Source of the DNA: Chryseobacterium sp. MEBOG06
GTDB taxonomy: Bacteria; Bacteroidota; Bacteroidia; Flavobacteriales; Weeksellaceae
Length of the DNA: 64,000 nt
Direction: 5' to 3'
Assembly: GCF_021869765.1 (NCBI RefSeq)
Contig: NZ_CP084580.1
Location: 558,001-622,000 of the forward strand
Position 1 is the first letter of the stretch. Each line of letters opens with the position of its first letter. The translations under genes were made by a program, and so were the position numbers. Below, piece after piece: positions 50,849 to 59,316 of the stretch. The notes under the pieces are model-generated. The model made no database searches, was not told the DNA's origin, and saw only the letters and a program-made list of their open reading frames with translations.

Positions 50849-51182
50849 TTTGTTTTGATTTTGAAGTTAATAATTTTTTCGTCATATAAGCCCTGACATG
50901 GGAATTTTTTGCTGGCCAGCTTTTATATTTAGATTCTGTACTGTACACATACAAAAAATAAATCGTTGTGTTTTTACCTGAAGCAAAGATGCATGTGCAT
51001 TTTGAATTTTCCAAAATAAAGGTGTCGAAATTGACAAATTCAGGGTTGGTTGTTGCCTTTAATTTATAAATTCAATAATGAAAATTTTAATTAATGTACT
51101 GATTTTTAAATCCATATGTGGTGATAAATAGGAGTAATGAAAAAAGAGTGAAAATGCGTAATATTATGCTTTAAAATAAAAT
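50849..51182. promoter_or_regulatory. Divergent control region of the RiPP locus
   Basis: The 334-base region between the precursor gene and the TPR/AraC regulator has to contain both promoters. On the minus strand a TTATTTTTTG-like stretch near 50957-50964 is a poor -7 box. A perfect palindrome GCTGGCCAGC at 50911-50920 flanked by T and T/A tracts stands out in this AT-rich DNA and lies in the predicted leader of the precursor mRNA; it may bind the regulator. No gene is visible. Confidence 0.4.
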
Positions 51183-52886
51183 ATGCAAAAGGTATTTTTT
51201 GTTTTTCTGTTGATTTTTACACATGGACTATACTTTTCTCAAAGTATAAAAGGATTTTATATGCCGGATTCGTTAAAAAGTAAAAATATTGAAACGCTAC
51301 AAAAAGCTTATGATAAAGTATTTCGTATTGATAATAATAAAGCTGAGCTTTATGCAAATGCAATTTTGAGTAAAGGAAAAATTGAAAGAAATAATGCTTT
51401 TATTTATGATGGGTATTATAAAATTGCATACAGCAAGGGATTGAAATCTGAGAATGGATTTCCTTATGCAGATACTTTACTTACATTAACTCATAATGTG
51501 AATACCAAAGAATATCCGGCAAAAGCCCATATTATTAAAGGAATTTTATTGAATTATGAATTTCGATATAATGAAGCGCTAAAAGAGTATATTCAGGCAA
51601 GAGATTTATCTAAAAATAAAAATCCTGATCAGTTTTATTATATAAAAAAACTTGTTGGGATTTTAAAACTGGCAACAGGTGAAAATGATGAAGCTCTTTC
51701 TCTTTTTCTGGAATATTATCAGTATGAAAAACAAAAATTAGACACTGATAACACAGACATTAAAAGTTATATTGGATCTATTTTTTCAGTTGCAAATTGT
51801 TATAATAAGACTAAGCATTATAAAAATGCTTTGAAGTACATTGATTTGGGGATAAAGGATTGTAAAAAATATAAGGATTATACTCATTATCCTTATTTTA
51901 TATCTGCTTCAGGAATAGCCAATTATTATTTGAAAAATTATAAAAAATCTGCTGAAAATCATTTAGAGGCAGAGCAAAAATTTATCAAAAATAATGACAA
52001 TTGGAATTTAGGGATTACCTATTATTTTTTAGGAAAAATTAATTATGACACTCAAAAAGAACATGATGCTATAAAATATTTTATTAAATCAGACTCGGTC
52101 TTGACATTATCTAAAAAATTTGATCCCTTAACAAGAAACGGATATGAGATTTTGATTGACTATTATAAGAAAGAGGGAGATAAAGAAAATCAGTTAAAGT
52201 TCATTGATAAACTTTTTGCTGCAGACAATATTATCAATAATAGTAAACAATTTCTATCAAAAGAAATTTATAAAAAATATGATACTCCGGCTCTTTTAGA
52301 AGAAAAAGAAAGATTAATAGATGACTTAAACAATAAGAACACTGTTCTTTATCTCCTTTTAGGGGGAGGTATTTTATTTATAGGAATTTTATTCTTTTTG
52401 TTTGTTCGATATAAGAAGAAAACTGATGTCTATAAAATACAGGCAGATCGTCTATTGGCAGATACTATGAGTATAAAAACTGAAGTAATACGTAATAGTA
52501 AAGAACAGAAACCCAAAAATGTACTGCCAGATGATAAATTAAAAGATATAAAAGCAAAACTAGAGAGGTTTGAACAGAATAAAGATTTTTTACAAAAGAA
52601 TATTACTGTAGCTAGTCTTGCTAAGGAGTTCAGTTCAAACAGAGATTATCTGTCGAAGTCTGTAAATGAGCTTAAAATGAAGAATTTTTCACAATACTTG
52701 AATGAGCTAAGGATTAATTATATTATAGAAGAACTAAATAACAATTCCAGAATAAGAAAACATACGATTGCAGCAATTGCAGATGACATCGGATATAATA
52801 CTTCGGAATCATTTTCTAATGCATTTCGAAAAATAACCGGGACTTTGCCTTCTTATTATATAAAACTATTAGAAGAACATAAATGA
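51183..52886 (+). CDS. Membrane-bound TPR / AraC-type regulator
   Basis: A 567-residue one-component regulator. Signal peptide (KVFFVFLLIFTHGLYFSQ), tetratricopeptide repeats over about residues 90-380 (YNEALKEYIQARDLSKNKNP, HYKNALKYIDLGIKDCKKYK, and others), one transmembrane helix near 388-410 (LYLLLGGGILFIGILFFLF), and a C-terminal AraC/XylS helix-turn-helix (ITVASLAKEFSSNRDYLSKS, later IADDIGYNTSESFSNAFRKI). The periplasmic TPR part would sense a peptide or protein and the cytoplasmic part bind DNA. Such regulators recur beside flavobacterial RiPP clusters. It divides the two arms of the locus. Confidence 0.88.
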   Translation: MQKVFFVFLLIFTHGLYFSQSIKGFYMPDSLKSKNIETLQKAYDKVFRIDNNKAELYANAILSKGKIERNNAFIYDGYYKIAYSKGLKSENGFPYADTLLTLTHNVNTKEYPAKAHIIKGILLNYEFRYNEALKEYIQARDLSKNKNPDQFYYIKKLVGILKLATGENDEALSLFLEYYQYEKQKLDTDNTDIKSYIGSIFSVANCYNKTKHYKNALKYIDLGIKDCKKYKDYTHYPYFISASGIANYYLKNYKKSAENHLEAEQKFIKNNDNWNLGITYYFLGKINYDTQKEHDAIKYFIKSDSVLTLSKKFDPLTRNGYEILIDYYKKEGDKENQLKFIDKLFAADNIINNSKQFLSKEIYKKYDTPALLEEKERLIDDLNNKNTVLYLLLGGGILFIGILFFLFVRYKKKTDVYKIQADRLLADTMSIKTEVIRNSKEQKPKNVLPDDKLKDIKAKLERFEQNKDFLQKNITVASLAKEFSSNRDYLSKSVNELKMKNFSQYLNELRINYIIEELNNNSRIRKHTIAAIADDIGYNTSESFSNAFRKITGTLPSYYIKLLEEHK

Positions 52887-53007
52887 TACTAAAGTGCTTT
52901 TGTTTAATCGGTTATGTTTTTTTTGTATGCGAAATTGATCAATTTAGATAAGAAAACTTTGGATAATTTTTTTTAAAAAACTTATTTTGTTTGTTGTTAA
53001 ATTTAAA

Positions 53008-53214
53008 ATGAATAAAATGAAAAAAGAGCACAAATCTGAAAAAAAGTTAATGTTGAAAAAAATACAGATGATAAAGTTAAATTTGATAAGAGGTGGTGGA
53101 GATGATAATGTAACGAATGGTGATACTACTACAAGTATCAATTGTCCTAAGCCAACGAAACCAACAAAGCCATCTGAGCCAACTGAGCCAATAACGGATA
53201 ATGGTGGTAATTGA
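53008..53214 (+). CDS. LanB-associated precursor peptide with Pro-periodic core
   Basis: From the ATG at 53008 the peptide has 68 residues. The leader is basic (MKKEHKSEKKLMLKKIQ) and ends KLNLIRGGG at 23-31. The core is DDNVTNGDTTTSINCP (32-47) followed by a proline every third residue at 49, 52, 55, 58 and 61 (KPTKPTKPSEPTEP). It has eight Thr, two Ser and a single Cys (C46). Ser/Thr would be dehydrated by the split LanB downstream; at most one thioether ring can form, between C46 and a dehydrated residue such as T40-S43. A TTG at 52987 is an unlikely start. It lies 16 bases before the hydrolase gene. Confidence 0.8.
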   Translation: MNKMKKEHKSEKKLMLKKIQMIKLNLIRGGGDDNVTNGDTTTSINCPKPTKPTKPSEPTEPITDNGGN

Positions 53215-53230
53215 TTAATAATTTTTTAAA

Positions 53231-55465
53231 ATGAGTAAAAGAAAATGGTGTTTGTTTTTTTTATTTTTTTTATTTTATTGTTCTTCTCAGAAACTTTATT
53301 TTAAGAAAATAGAACTAGAAAATCCAGATTTTGAAAATAGATTACTTCTTCTTAACAAGGACCTTATAAGGAGCTATAAAGAAAAAGATTCTCTAAAATA
53401 TCAAGACAATTATTTTAGACTTCAAATGTTGGATAAAGATTATAATGGTGCTATAAAAACTATATATAGTATACGCAATAACTATAAAAATTCATATCCT
53501 TATTATTCGAAAATAATAGGTATTCAATTCGAATTATATTTATTAGTTAAAAATGCAACTAAAGCTACAGATATTGAGTCTGCTTACGAAAATATACTTA
53601 GAGAAAGGTATAATCAGTTGCCAATACAATCTAGGTATTTGATTCCTGATTCATTTAAGTTTAAAAAAGGCTTTAATAAAAATGAGGTAATTAAAATATT
53701 GAGAGACAGTATAAAGAATGATAGTATTTCATTAAAAAATGCAGTTTTATTGTGTAGAAATTATAATACACATATTACTATAGAGAAAACTTTTTCAATA
53801 GCAGAAAGAGTTTTAAAAAAATTAGATAAAGAAAACTTTTTAGTTAAGGATAGTATTATTGTTAAAACTGAAAAAGATAAGGAGATTTCCCTTTACTATG
53901 TTCTCAATAAAAAAATAGAGCAGCCTTTACCTACAATTTTACATTTTTCGGTTTATTCACGTAATAGCGATTCTCATATCTTGCAATCAAAGATAAGTGC
54001 TGACAAAGGTTATAATATTGTGAATGCCTCAAGCAGAGGGGTATCTATGAGTAATGGCACTATTATCCCGTTCGAATTTGAAATAAATGATGTAAACCAA
54101 GTAATAGATTGGATTATAAAGCAACCATGGAGTAATGGAAAGGTAGGAATGCTTGGAGGAAGTTATGATGGCTTTAGTCAATGGGCTGCTACCAAAAATT
54201 TACATCCTGCTCTGAAAACAATTATCCCATCAGCATCAGTAGGTTTTGGAATAGATTTTCCAATGTTTAATAATAGTTATAGTCCATACATGCTTCGCTG
54301 GCTAAGTTATGTGAAAAAAGAAACGGATTATAAACTCTTTAGTGACGAAAAAGAATGGCTATCTGTTTATAATTCTTATTATAAAAGTGGAATAGCCTTC
54401 AATAAATTAGATAGCATGTATGGAGGGCAAAATCCTATTTTTCAAGAATGGCTGAAACACCCTTCTTTTGATGTATTTTGGCGATCTAAAATGCCTTACA
54501 AAAAAGATTTTTCTAAGATTAATATTCCTGTTTTAACTTTTACCGGATATTATGATGCAGATCAGAGAGGTGCCATGTATTATTTTAATGAACATTATAA
54601 ATATAATAAAAATGCCAATCATTATTTGGTAATGGGGCCTTATAGCCATGCTGGTGTCGTATCGGGAGTAAGTGAAAATTATAAGGGTTATATGATTGAT
54701 CCTGTTGCAAATATTGATATAGAAGATCTTTCTTATCAATGGTTTGATTATATTTTGAAAGGAAGTAAGAAGCCTGAATTTCTAAAAGATAAAGTTAATT
54801 TTCAAATAATGGGTTCTAATCGATGGATGAGTGCTCCAAGCCTAGATAAAATAACGAGTCGAAAATTAAAGCTGTTTTTTAATAAAACAACACTGCAGGA
54901 ATTGAAGCCTGAGCCAGGTTTCATTGCCCAAAAAATTGATTTCTTAGAAAGAGAAGACACTTTAAAAAGTTTGGATAGTGAAAAAATACTTGATAATGCA
55001 ATAGATGAGACGTTCATAAAGTATAAACTTATTTTTGAAAGTGATGCTTTTGATAAGCCCACAGAAATCATTGGGAATTTTACTGGAGAATTAAAGGCCT
55101 CTATTAATAAAAAAGATATGGATATTACTATGGAGTTTTACGAAAAACTACATAATGGGCAGTATCTTAAATTATGTCATGATTATTTTGCAAGAGTAAG
55201 TTATGCAAAAGATAATACTAAAAGGAGATTGTTAAAACCATTTGTTAAAGAGTCGATTCCAATACATAATACCTTTTCTACGGGAAGAAAGATAGAAAAA
55301 GGGAGTAAACTTATACTGGTTTTAGGAATCAGGAAAAGTGCAGATGCCCAAATAAATTATGGAACAGGAAAAGATGTAAGTAGTGAAACGATTGCTGATG
55401 CTAAAGAACCTCTGGATATCAAATGGTATACGGATAGTTATATAGAAGTTTCTGTCTTAAAATAA
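53231..55465 (+). CDS. Secreted S15/CocE-type alpha/beta hydrolase
   Basis: A 744-residue exported protein with a lipoprotein-like signal (KWCLFFLFFLFYCSS, lipid Cys near 17). An N-terminal helical domain of about 200 residues precedes the hydrolase domain. The triad reads as Ser near 312 (LGGSYDGFSQW), Asp near 440 (GYYDADQRGAM) and His near 474 (MGPYSHAGV). The C-terminal jelly-roll (GNFTGELKASINKKDMDITM) completes the X-Pro dipeptidyl-peptidase/cocaine-esterase architecture. S15 enzymes cut after Xaa-Pro. The precursor directly upstream has exactly such a Pro-rich core, so it may trim or degrade that product. The substrate is inferred only. Confidence 0.88.
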   Translation: MSKRKWCLFFLFFLFYCSSQKLYFKKIELENPDFENRLLLLNKDLIRSYKEKDSLKYQDNYFRLQMLDKDYNGAIKTIYSIRNNYKNSYPYYSKIIGIQFELYLLVKNATKATDIESAYENILRERYNQLPIQSRYLIPDSFKFKKGFNKNEVIKILRDSIKNDSISLKNAVLLCRNYNTHITIEKTFSIAERVLKKLDKENFLVKDSIIVKTEKDKEISLYYVLNKKIEQPLPTILHFSVYSRNSDSHILQSKISADKGYNIVNASSRGVSMSNGTIIPFEFEINDVNQVIDWIIKQPWSNGKVGMLGGSYDGFSQWAATKNLHPALKTIIPSASVGFGIDFPMFNNSYSPYMLRWLSYVKKETDYKLFSDEKEWLSVYNSYYKSGIAFNKLDSMYGGQNPIFQEWLKHPSFDVFWRSKMPYKKDFSKINIPVLTFTGYYDADQRGAMYYFNEHYKYNKNANHYLVMGPYSHAGVVSGVSENYKGYMIDPVANIDIEDLSYQWFDYILKGSKKPEFLKDKVNFQIMGSNRWMSAPSLDKITSRKLKLFFNKTTLQELKPEPGFIAQKIDFLEREDTLKSLDSEKILDNAIDETFIKYKLIFESDAFDKPTEIIGNFTGELKASINKKDMDITMEFYEKLHNGQYLKLCHDYFARVSYAKDNTKRRLLKPFVKESIPIHNTFSTGRKIEKGSKLILVLGIRKSADAQINYGTGKDVSSETIADAKEPLDIKWYTDSYIEVSVLK

Positions 55466-55469
55466 TAGA

Positions 55470-57650
55470 ATGTCAAAATTTCCCTATCAATTTTTTGATC
55501 AATATATCTTCCGCTCATCGTTATTTGCTCTTCAGGATTTTTTGATAAAGGCTGATCATGATTGTATTTCAGAAAATGAATTGAAAAAGATCTGCTCAGA
55601 TCCTGTTTTTATGGAAGCCATTTATCTTGCTTCACCTTATTTGCATAGCCAGATTGAAGGATGGGTGAAATCCGGAGTCAACTTTTCATCGAAGAAACAG
55701 GAGAAATTAATACAGACAATATTAAAGTACTATAATCGCATAAGTACCCGCTGCACACCATTCGGTTTATTTGCAGGAGTTGGTTTAGGATCTTTTCAGA
55801 ATAAGAATAATGAACATGTTGATAATACTTACATAAGAGATACCAAATTAGATATGCAATTTCTGGTAGGATTGTCTCAGAATCTAGCTCGTTTATCTTA
55901 TATAAAGAATAAAATTCTCTATTTCCCTAATAGTAGTATTTATAAGGTTGGACGTCGTATACGTTATGTAGAGTACGAATATTTTAAAGAAAAAAAGCAG
56001 TATATTATTTCATCTGCTTATAGATCGAAAGAGTTAGATGATATATTATATTTAGCTAAAGCAGGAAAGAGGATTGATCAGATTGTTCAAATAATAATAA
56101 ATGATGAAGTCAGCCCTGAAGAAGCAAAAGGATTTGTAGATGAGTTGATTGAAAACCAGATTTTGGTCAGTGATCTGGAACCTAATGTTTCTGGTGAAGA
56201 ATTTCTAAATATAATAATCACAAAATTGAAGAATATTGAGGCTGAAAAAGAAGTTGAAATGTTAGTTTCTATCCGTAAAAAACTTGAAGCACTGGATTTG
56301 AATATTGGGAACCCTGTTTCTTTATATAAAGAAATTGAAGAACTTATTAAAGCCTTAACAACAGATTATGACCATAAATATTTATTTCAGACGGATTTGT
56401 ATTTTCGGAATGAACATTCTTTAGATTTATATTGGAAGAAAGAACTAAAAAAGGGAATTGCTTTCCTCAATAAGATGACATTATTTAATAAACAGACTGT
56501 TTTTGAAAGATTTAAAAAAGCCTTTAGCGAAAGATTCGAAACACAAGAAGTCTCATTGGCTTATGTAATGGACACTGAAATCGGCATAGGCTATAGGCGA
56601 GACAGTCTAGGAAACGGATTGGTTCCTTATTTTGATGATTTGAATATTCCGTATGTATCGGTACCCGATATTCATATTTGTTTAAATCCAGTAGAAGTTA
56701 TTTTAAATCTCAAAATACAGAATTGTTTGTTGGATGGTCTGTGTATAATTCAGCTTGCTGATGAAGACTTTAAACAATTTGAAGAACACTGGGATTATCT
56801 TCCTGATACCCTATCTGTAATGTCAGAAATTGTTTCAGAAGCAAATGAAGAAAAACTATTTTTATACGGAGGAGTGAGTAGTGCTGCAAATCTGTCTGCT
56901 AGATTCTGTTCAGAAAAATCGAAAGTCAGAAATTTAACAAAATTGATCGCAGACAAAGAAAAAGAACTAGACTCACAAACTATCTTGGCAGAAATTGTAC
57001 ACTTACCTGATGCAAGAATTGGAAATGTGATCCGCCGCCCTCTGCTTAGGGATTATGAAATTCCTTATCTAGCCTCTTCAACATTGCCTATAGAAAATCA
57101 AATAGCAATAGATGATTTGTGGATCTCTTTAAAAGATGATAAAATAATACTGCGTTCCCAAAAACTGAATAAGGAAATAAAGCCTCATCTCACCAATGCA
57201 CATAACTATTCTTGGGATTCATTGCCGGTTTATCACTTTCTTTCTGATTTTTCATTACAGGGAAAACATTCTAACCTAGGATTTCATTGGGGGAATCTTG
57301 AGAAGATGTATAACTTTTTACCTCGGGTGGAGTATAAAAATATAATTCTTGCAAAGGCAAAATGGAAAATAAATAAAGAAGATATCAGTTCACTATTACA
57401 GTTTATTAATGATATAGGTCTGTTTTTATCTGAAATAAAACAATGGCGTGAAAAAAGAAGAATTCCAAAATGGATACAATGGGTGGAAGGAGATAATACA
57501 CTAACTTTTAATCTGGAAAATTATGAATGGACAAAATTACTCATTGATACGATAGAACTAAAAGAGTCCATTGTAATCGAAGAGTTTCTTTACAATGAAA
57601 AAAATGATTTTGCTTATCAGTTTGTATTTTCTCTATATAAAGATGAGTAA
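55470..57650 (+). CDS. LanB dehydratase, glutamylation domain (split LanB, N-terminal protein)
   Basis: Uses glutamyl-tRNA to glutamylate Ser/Thr of a precursor, the first half of class I lanthipeptide dehydration. The 726-residue protein begins directly with the LanB N-terminal domain and shows RISTRCTPFGLFAGVGLGSF at 90-109, the block around VHLPDARIGNVIRRPLLR (near 510) with YEIPYLAS, and later LPRVEYKNIILAKAKW (near 620). The C-terminal elimination domain of full-length LanB is missing and is encoded by the next gene, whose ATG follows the stop immediately. A similar split is known for the pinensin cluster of Chitinophaga. Confidence 0.92.
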   Translation: MSKFPYQFFDQYIFRSSLFALQDFLIKADHDCISENELKKICSDPVFMEAIYLASPYLHSQIEGWVKSGVNFSSKKQEKLIQTILKYYNRISTRCTPFGLFAGVGLGSFQNKNNEHVDNTYIRDTKLDMQFLVGLSQNLARLSYIKNKILYFPNSSIYKVGRRIRYVEYEYFKEKKQYIISSAYRSKELDDILYLAKAGKRIDQIVQIIINDEVSPEEAKGFVDELIENQILVSDLEPNVSGEEFLNIIITKLKNIEAEKEVEMLVSIRKKLEALDLNIGNPVSLYKEIEELIKALTTDYDHKYLFQTDLYFRNEHSLDLYWKKELKKGIAFLNKMTLFNKQTVFERFKKAFSERFETQEVSLAYVMDTEIGIGYRRDSLGNGLVPYFDDLNIPYVSVPDIHICLNPVEVILNLKIQNCLLDGLCIIQLADEDFKQFEEHWDYLPDTLSVMSEIVSEANEEKLFLYGGVSSAANLSARFCSEKSKVRNLTKLIADKEKELDSQTILAEIVHLPDARIGNVIRRPLLRDYEIPYLASSTLPIENQIAIDDLWISLKDDKIILRSQKLNKEIKPHLTNAHNYSWDSLPVYHFLSDFSLQGKHSNLGFHWGNLEKMYNFLPRVEYKNIILAKAKWKINKEDISSLLQFINDIGLFLSEIKQWREKRRIPKWIQWVEGDNTLTFNLENYEWTKLLIDTIELKESIVIEEFLYNEKNDFAYQFVFSLYKDE

Positions 57651-58505
57651 ATGAAAAAGATTACAAGGAAATTCATTCCCGGAAGCAAATGGCTATATAT
57701 TAAACTTTATACAGGAATAAAAACAGCAGATATTATTTTAGAGGAGGCTATAAAGCCATTACTAGAACTATTTAAGAATGAAAGCCTAACAGAGAAATGG
57801 TTTTTTATCAGATATAGTGACCCCGATCCTCATTTGAGGATACGTTTTGAAATTCCAGAGCCTGACAAGCTTGGCAAAGCTATTGTGTTAATTAAAAATT
57901 ATTTACAGGAATATATTGATTCAGGAGAAATTTCAAAATTTATAGTGGACACCTATCAAAGGGAGATAGAAAGATACGGAGAAAATACAATGGAAGATGC
58001 TGAGTTATTATTTTGGAAAAGTAGTGTAAGTATACTTCGTGAATATCTTCATTTTGATGATGAGGAAAAAATTATAGTATCTCTTTTTTATATTGATAGA
58101 ACACTGGAGAGTCTTGGAGTGCCTATTTCGGAGAAACTGAGATGGATCAAAGAATTCAATCTCGCTTTTAAAAATGAATTTAACGCAGATAAAAAGCTCA
58201 ACAGTCAGCTTGACAAAAAATACCGTAAGTTTGCTCCAAAATATTCTGAATTTGTAAATTCAAATGAATTCTTATACTTTAGGCAGGATATTATTGCTGA
58301 TGTTTATGATAATGAGAAAATAATACAGAATATTTTAGAACATTATTCTTCATCAGTACAAGATTTTTTTCAAAGCATATTTCATATGCATATCAACCGG
58401 ATGTTTATATCCAATCAGCGTTTGTTCGAAATGGTTATTTATGATTATCTTTTTCGGCATTATAGAAAACTTGCTTTTAAAAATAATTTGAAAGAAAATA
58501 AATAG
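57651..58505 (+). CDS. LanB dehydratase, glutamate-elimination domain (split LanB, C-terminal protein)
   Basis: A 284-residue thiopeptide-type/SpaB C-terminal domain that removes glutamate to leave dehydroalanine or dehydrobutyrine. Motifs: KWFFIRYSDPDPHLRIRF at 49-66, VDTYQREIERYG at 99-110, and FHMHINRMFISN near 257. Its ATG touches the stop of the N-terminal protein (TAAATG), so 1:1 synthesis is expected. No LanC-like cyclase follows; the region downstream has no gene for 800 bases. Last gene of the plus-strand arm. Confidence 0.92.
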   Translation: MKKITRKFIPGSKWLYIKLYTGIKTADIILEEAIKPLLELFKNESLTEKWFFIRYSDPDPHLRIRFEIPEPDKLGKAIVLIKNYLQEYIDSGEISKFIVDTYQREIERYGENTMEDAELLFWKSSVSILREYLHFDDEEKIIVSLFYIDRTLESLGVPISEKLRWIKEFNLAFKNEFNADKKLNSQLDKKYRKFAPKYSEFVNSNEFLYFRQDIIADVYDNEKIIQNILEHYSSSVQDFFQSIFHMHINRMFISNQRLFEMVIYDYLFRHYRKLAFKNNLKENK

Positions 58506-58870
58506 TGACAGTAGCTTTTGTAAAGTTGCTGCTATATAAAATACCCATTTCTTTAGATAACAAAAAAGCCAGAATATTATATCTTAAATCTATTAATTAA
58601 AAAATCTGATTTTAAAAATATTTTTAGCGTAATGAATAATAACTCTAATTTTCTATTCATTAAAAGTATAAGATAACAGGAATATTTTGTTTTCAATTAA
58701 GTGCCCTTTTTTTTGATCTTTTTATATCATAAATGGACTTTAGCTATAATTTTATTGTAATGTTAAGGTGCTGATTATGATGAGTGATAGCGGGAGTTGA
58801 ACTCAAAAAAACTCAAGAGAACTTAAAAAATCATAAAGTTTTCATAAAGTTTTAAAAAAGAAAAGAAATG
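58506..58870. other. AT-rich intergenic region downstream of the LanB genes
   Basis: No plausible coding frame and no LanC remnant on either strand. A stretch on the minus strand at about 58782-58802 (GAGTTCAACTCCCGCTATC) resembles a T-arm and acceptor 3' half of a tRNA but lacks the rest. No classic terminator for the LanB operon is evident. Confidence 0.4.
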
Positions 58871-58902
58871 TTTTTGTAATTATAAAATATATCGTACTTT
58901 TA
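58871..58902 (+). promoter_or_regulatory. Promoter of the candidate small RNA
   Basis: TTTTTG at 58871-58876, 18 bases, then TACTTTTA at 58895-58902, seven of eight positions like TAnnTTTG. The predicted start is near 58907. Confidence 0.5.
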
Positions 58903-58906
58903 CATC

Positions 58907-58995
58907 GCCTTGAATGAGGGAACAAGTCAAGGTAATAAATTTTTTTTCATCATTTGTGTTTTTAGAATCGTATCGCCTGATACGATTCTTTTTTT
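58907..58995 (+). ncRNA. Candidate small RNA of about 90 nt
   Basis: A promoter and a strong terminator enclose about 90 bases without a convincing coding frame. The 5' part folds into a hairpin (CCTTGA...TCAAGG at 58908-58932) with loop ATGAGGGAACAAG. A single-stranded AT/T-rich stretch follows, then the terminator hairpin. The next gene is on the other strand, so it is not a leader of a protein gene. I do not recognise it as a known RNA family. A short frame starting ATGAGGGAACAAGTC ends after a few codons and may be chance. Confidence 0.55.
58964..58995 (+). terminator. Terminator of the candidate small RNA
   Basis: AGAATCGTATC at 58964-58974 and GATACGATTCT at 58979-58989 form a perfect 11-bp stem with a GCCT loop, followed by TTTTTT. 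Confidence 0.9.
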
Positions 58996-59316
58996 ATGCC
59001 TATTGAAGATCAATCATAAAGATTTCAGGCCAGATGTCTGTATAGAGAAATATGAGAAATATACCCAAAGGCGAAATAGGAGTTATATCTGAAATTATGC
59101 TGTTTTTGTAACCAAATTAAATAGGATTTTGTTTGATTAGAGCAGAATTGTAATTCTAATACTTTATTTTGAGAAAGTAAATGAAATTCCTTTTTAGGAG
59201 AAAAGATTTATAAGACATTTATTATCTTAAAAAATACTAACAAAATAATCTTTACAGATAAAATAAAATTCAAGATGCAGAGTTTCTGGAGTATTCGCCA
59301 AAAGTAATATCGTCTT

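Noticed and set aside
52944..53141. Minus-strand frame overlapping the LanB-associated precursor
   Set aside because: Low-complexity Phe/Ile-rich translation of the complement of the Lys-rich leader; the plus-strand precursor fits its biosynthetic context.
58782..58802. tRNA 3'-half-like sequence on the minus strand downstream of the LanB genes
   Set aside because: Only a T-arm-like and acceptor-like stretch is visible; D-arm and anticodon arm cannot be found upstream, so it may be chance. It is mentioned only in the intergenic entry.
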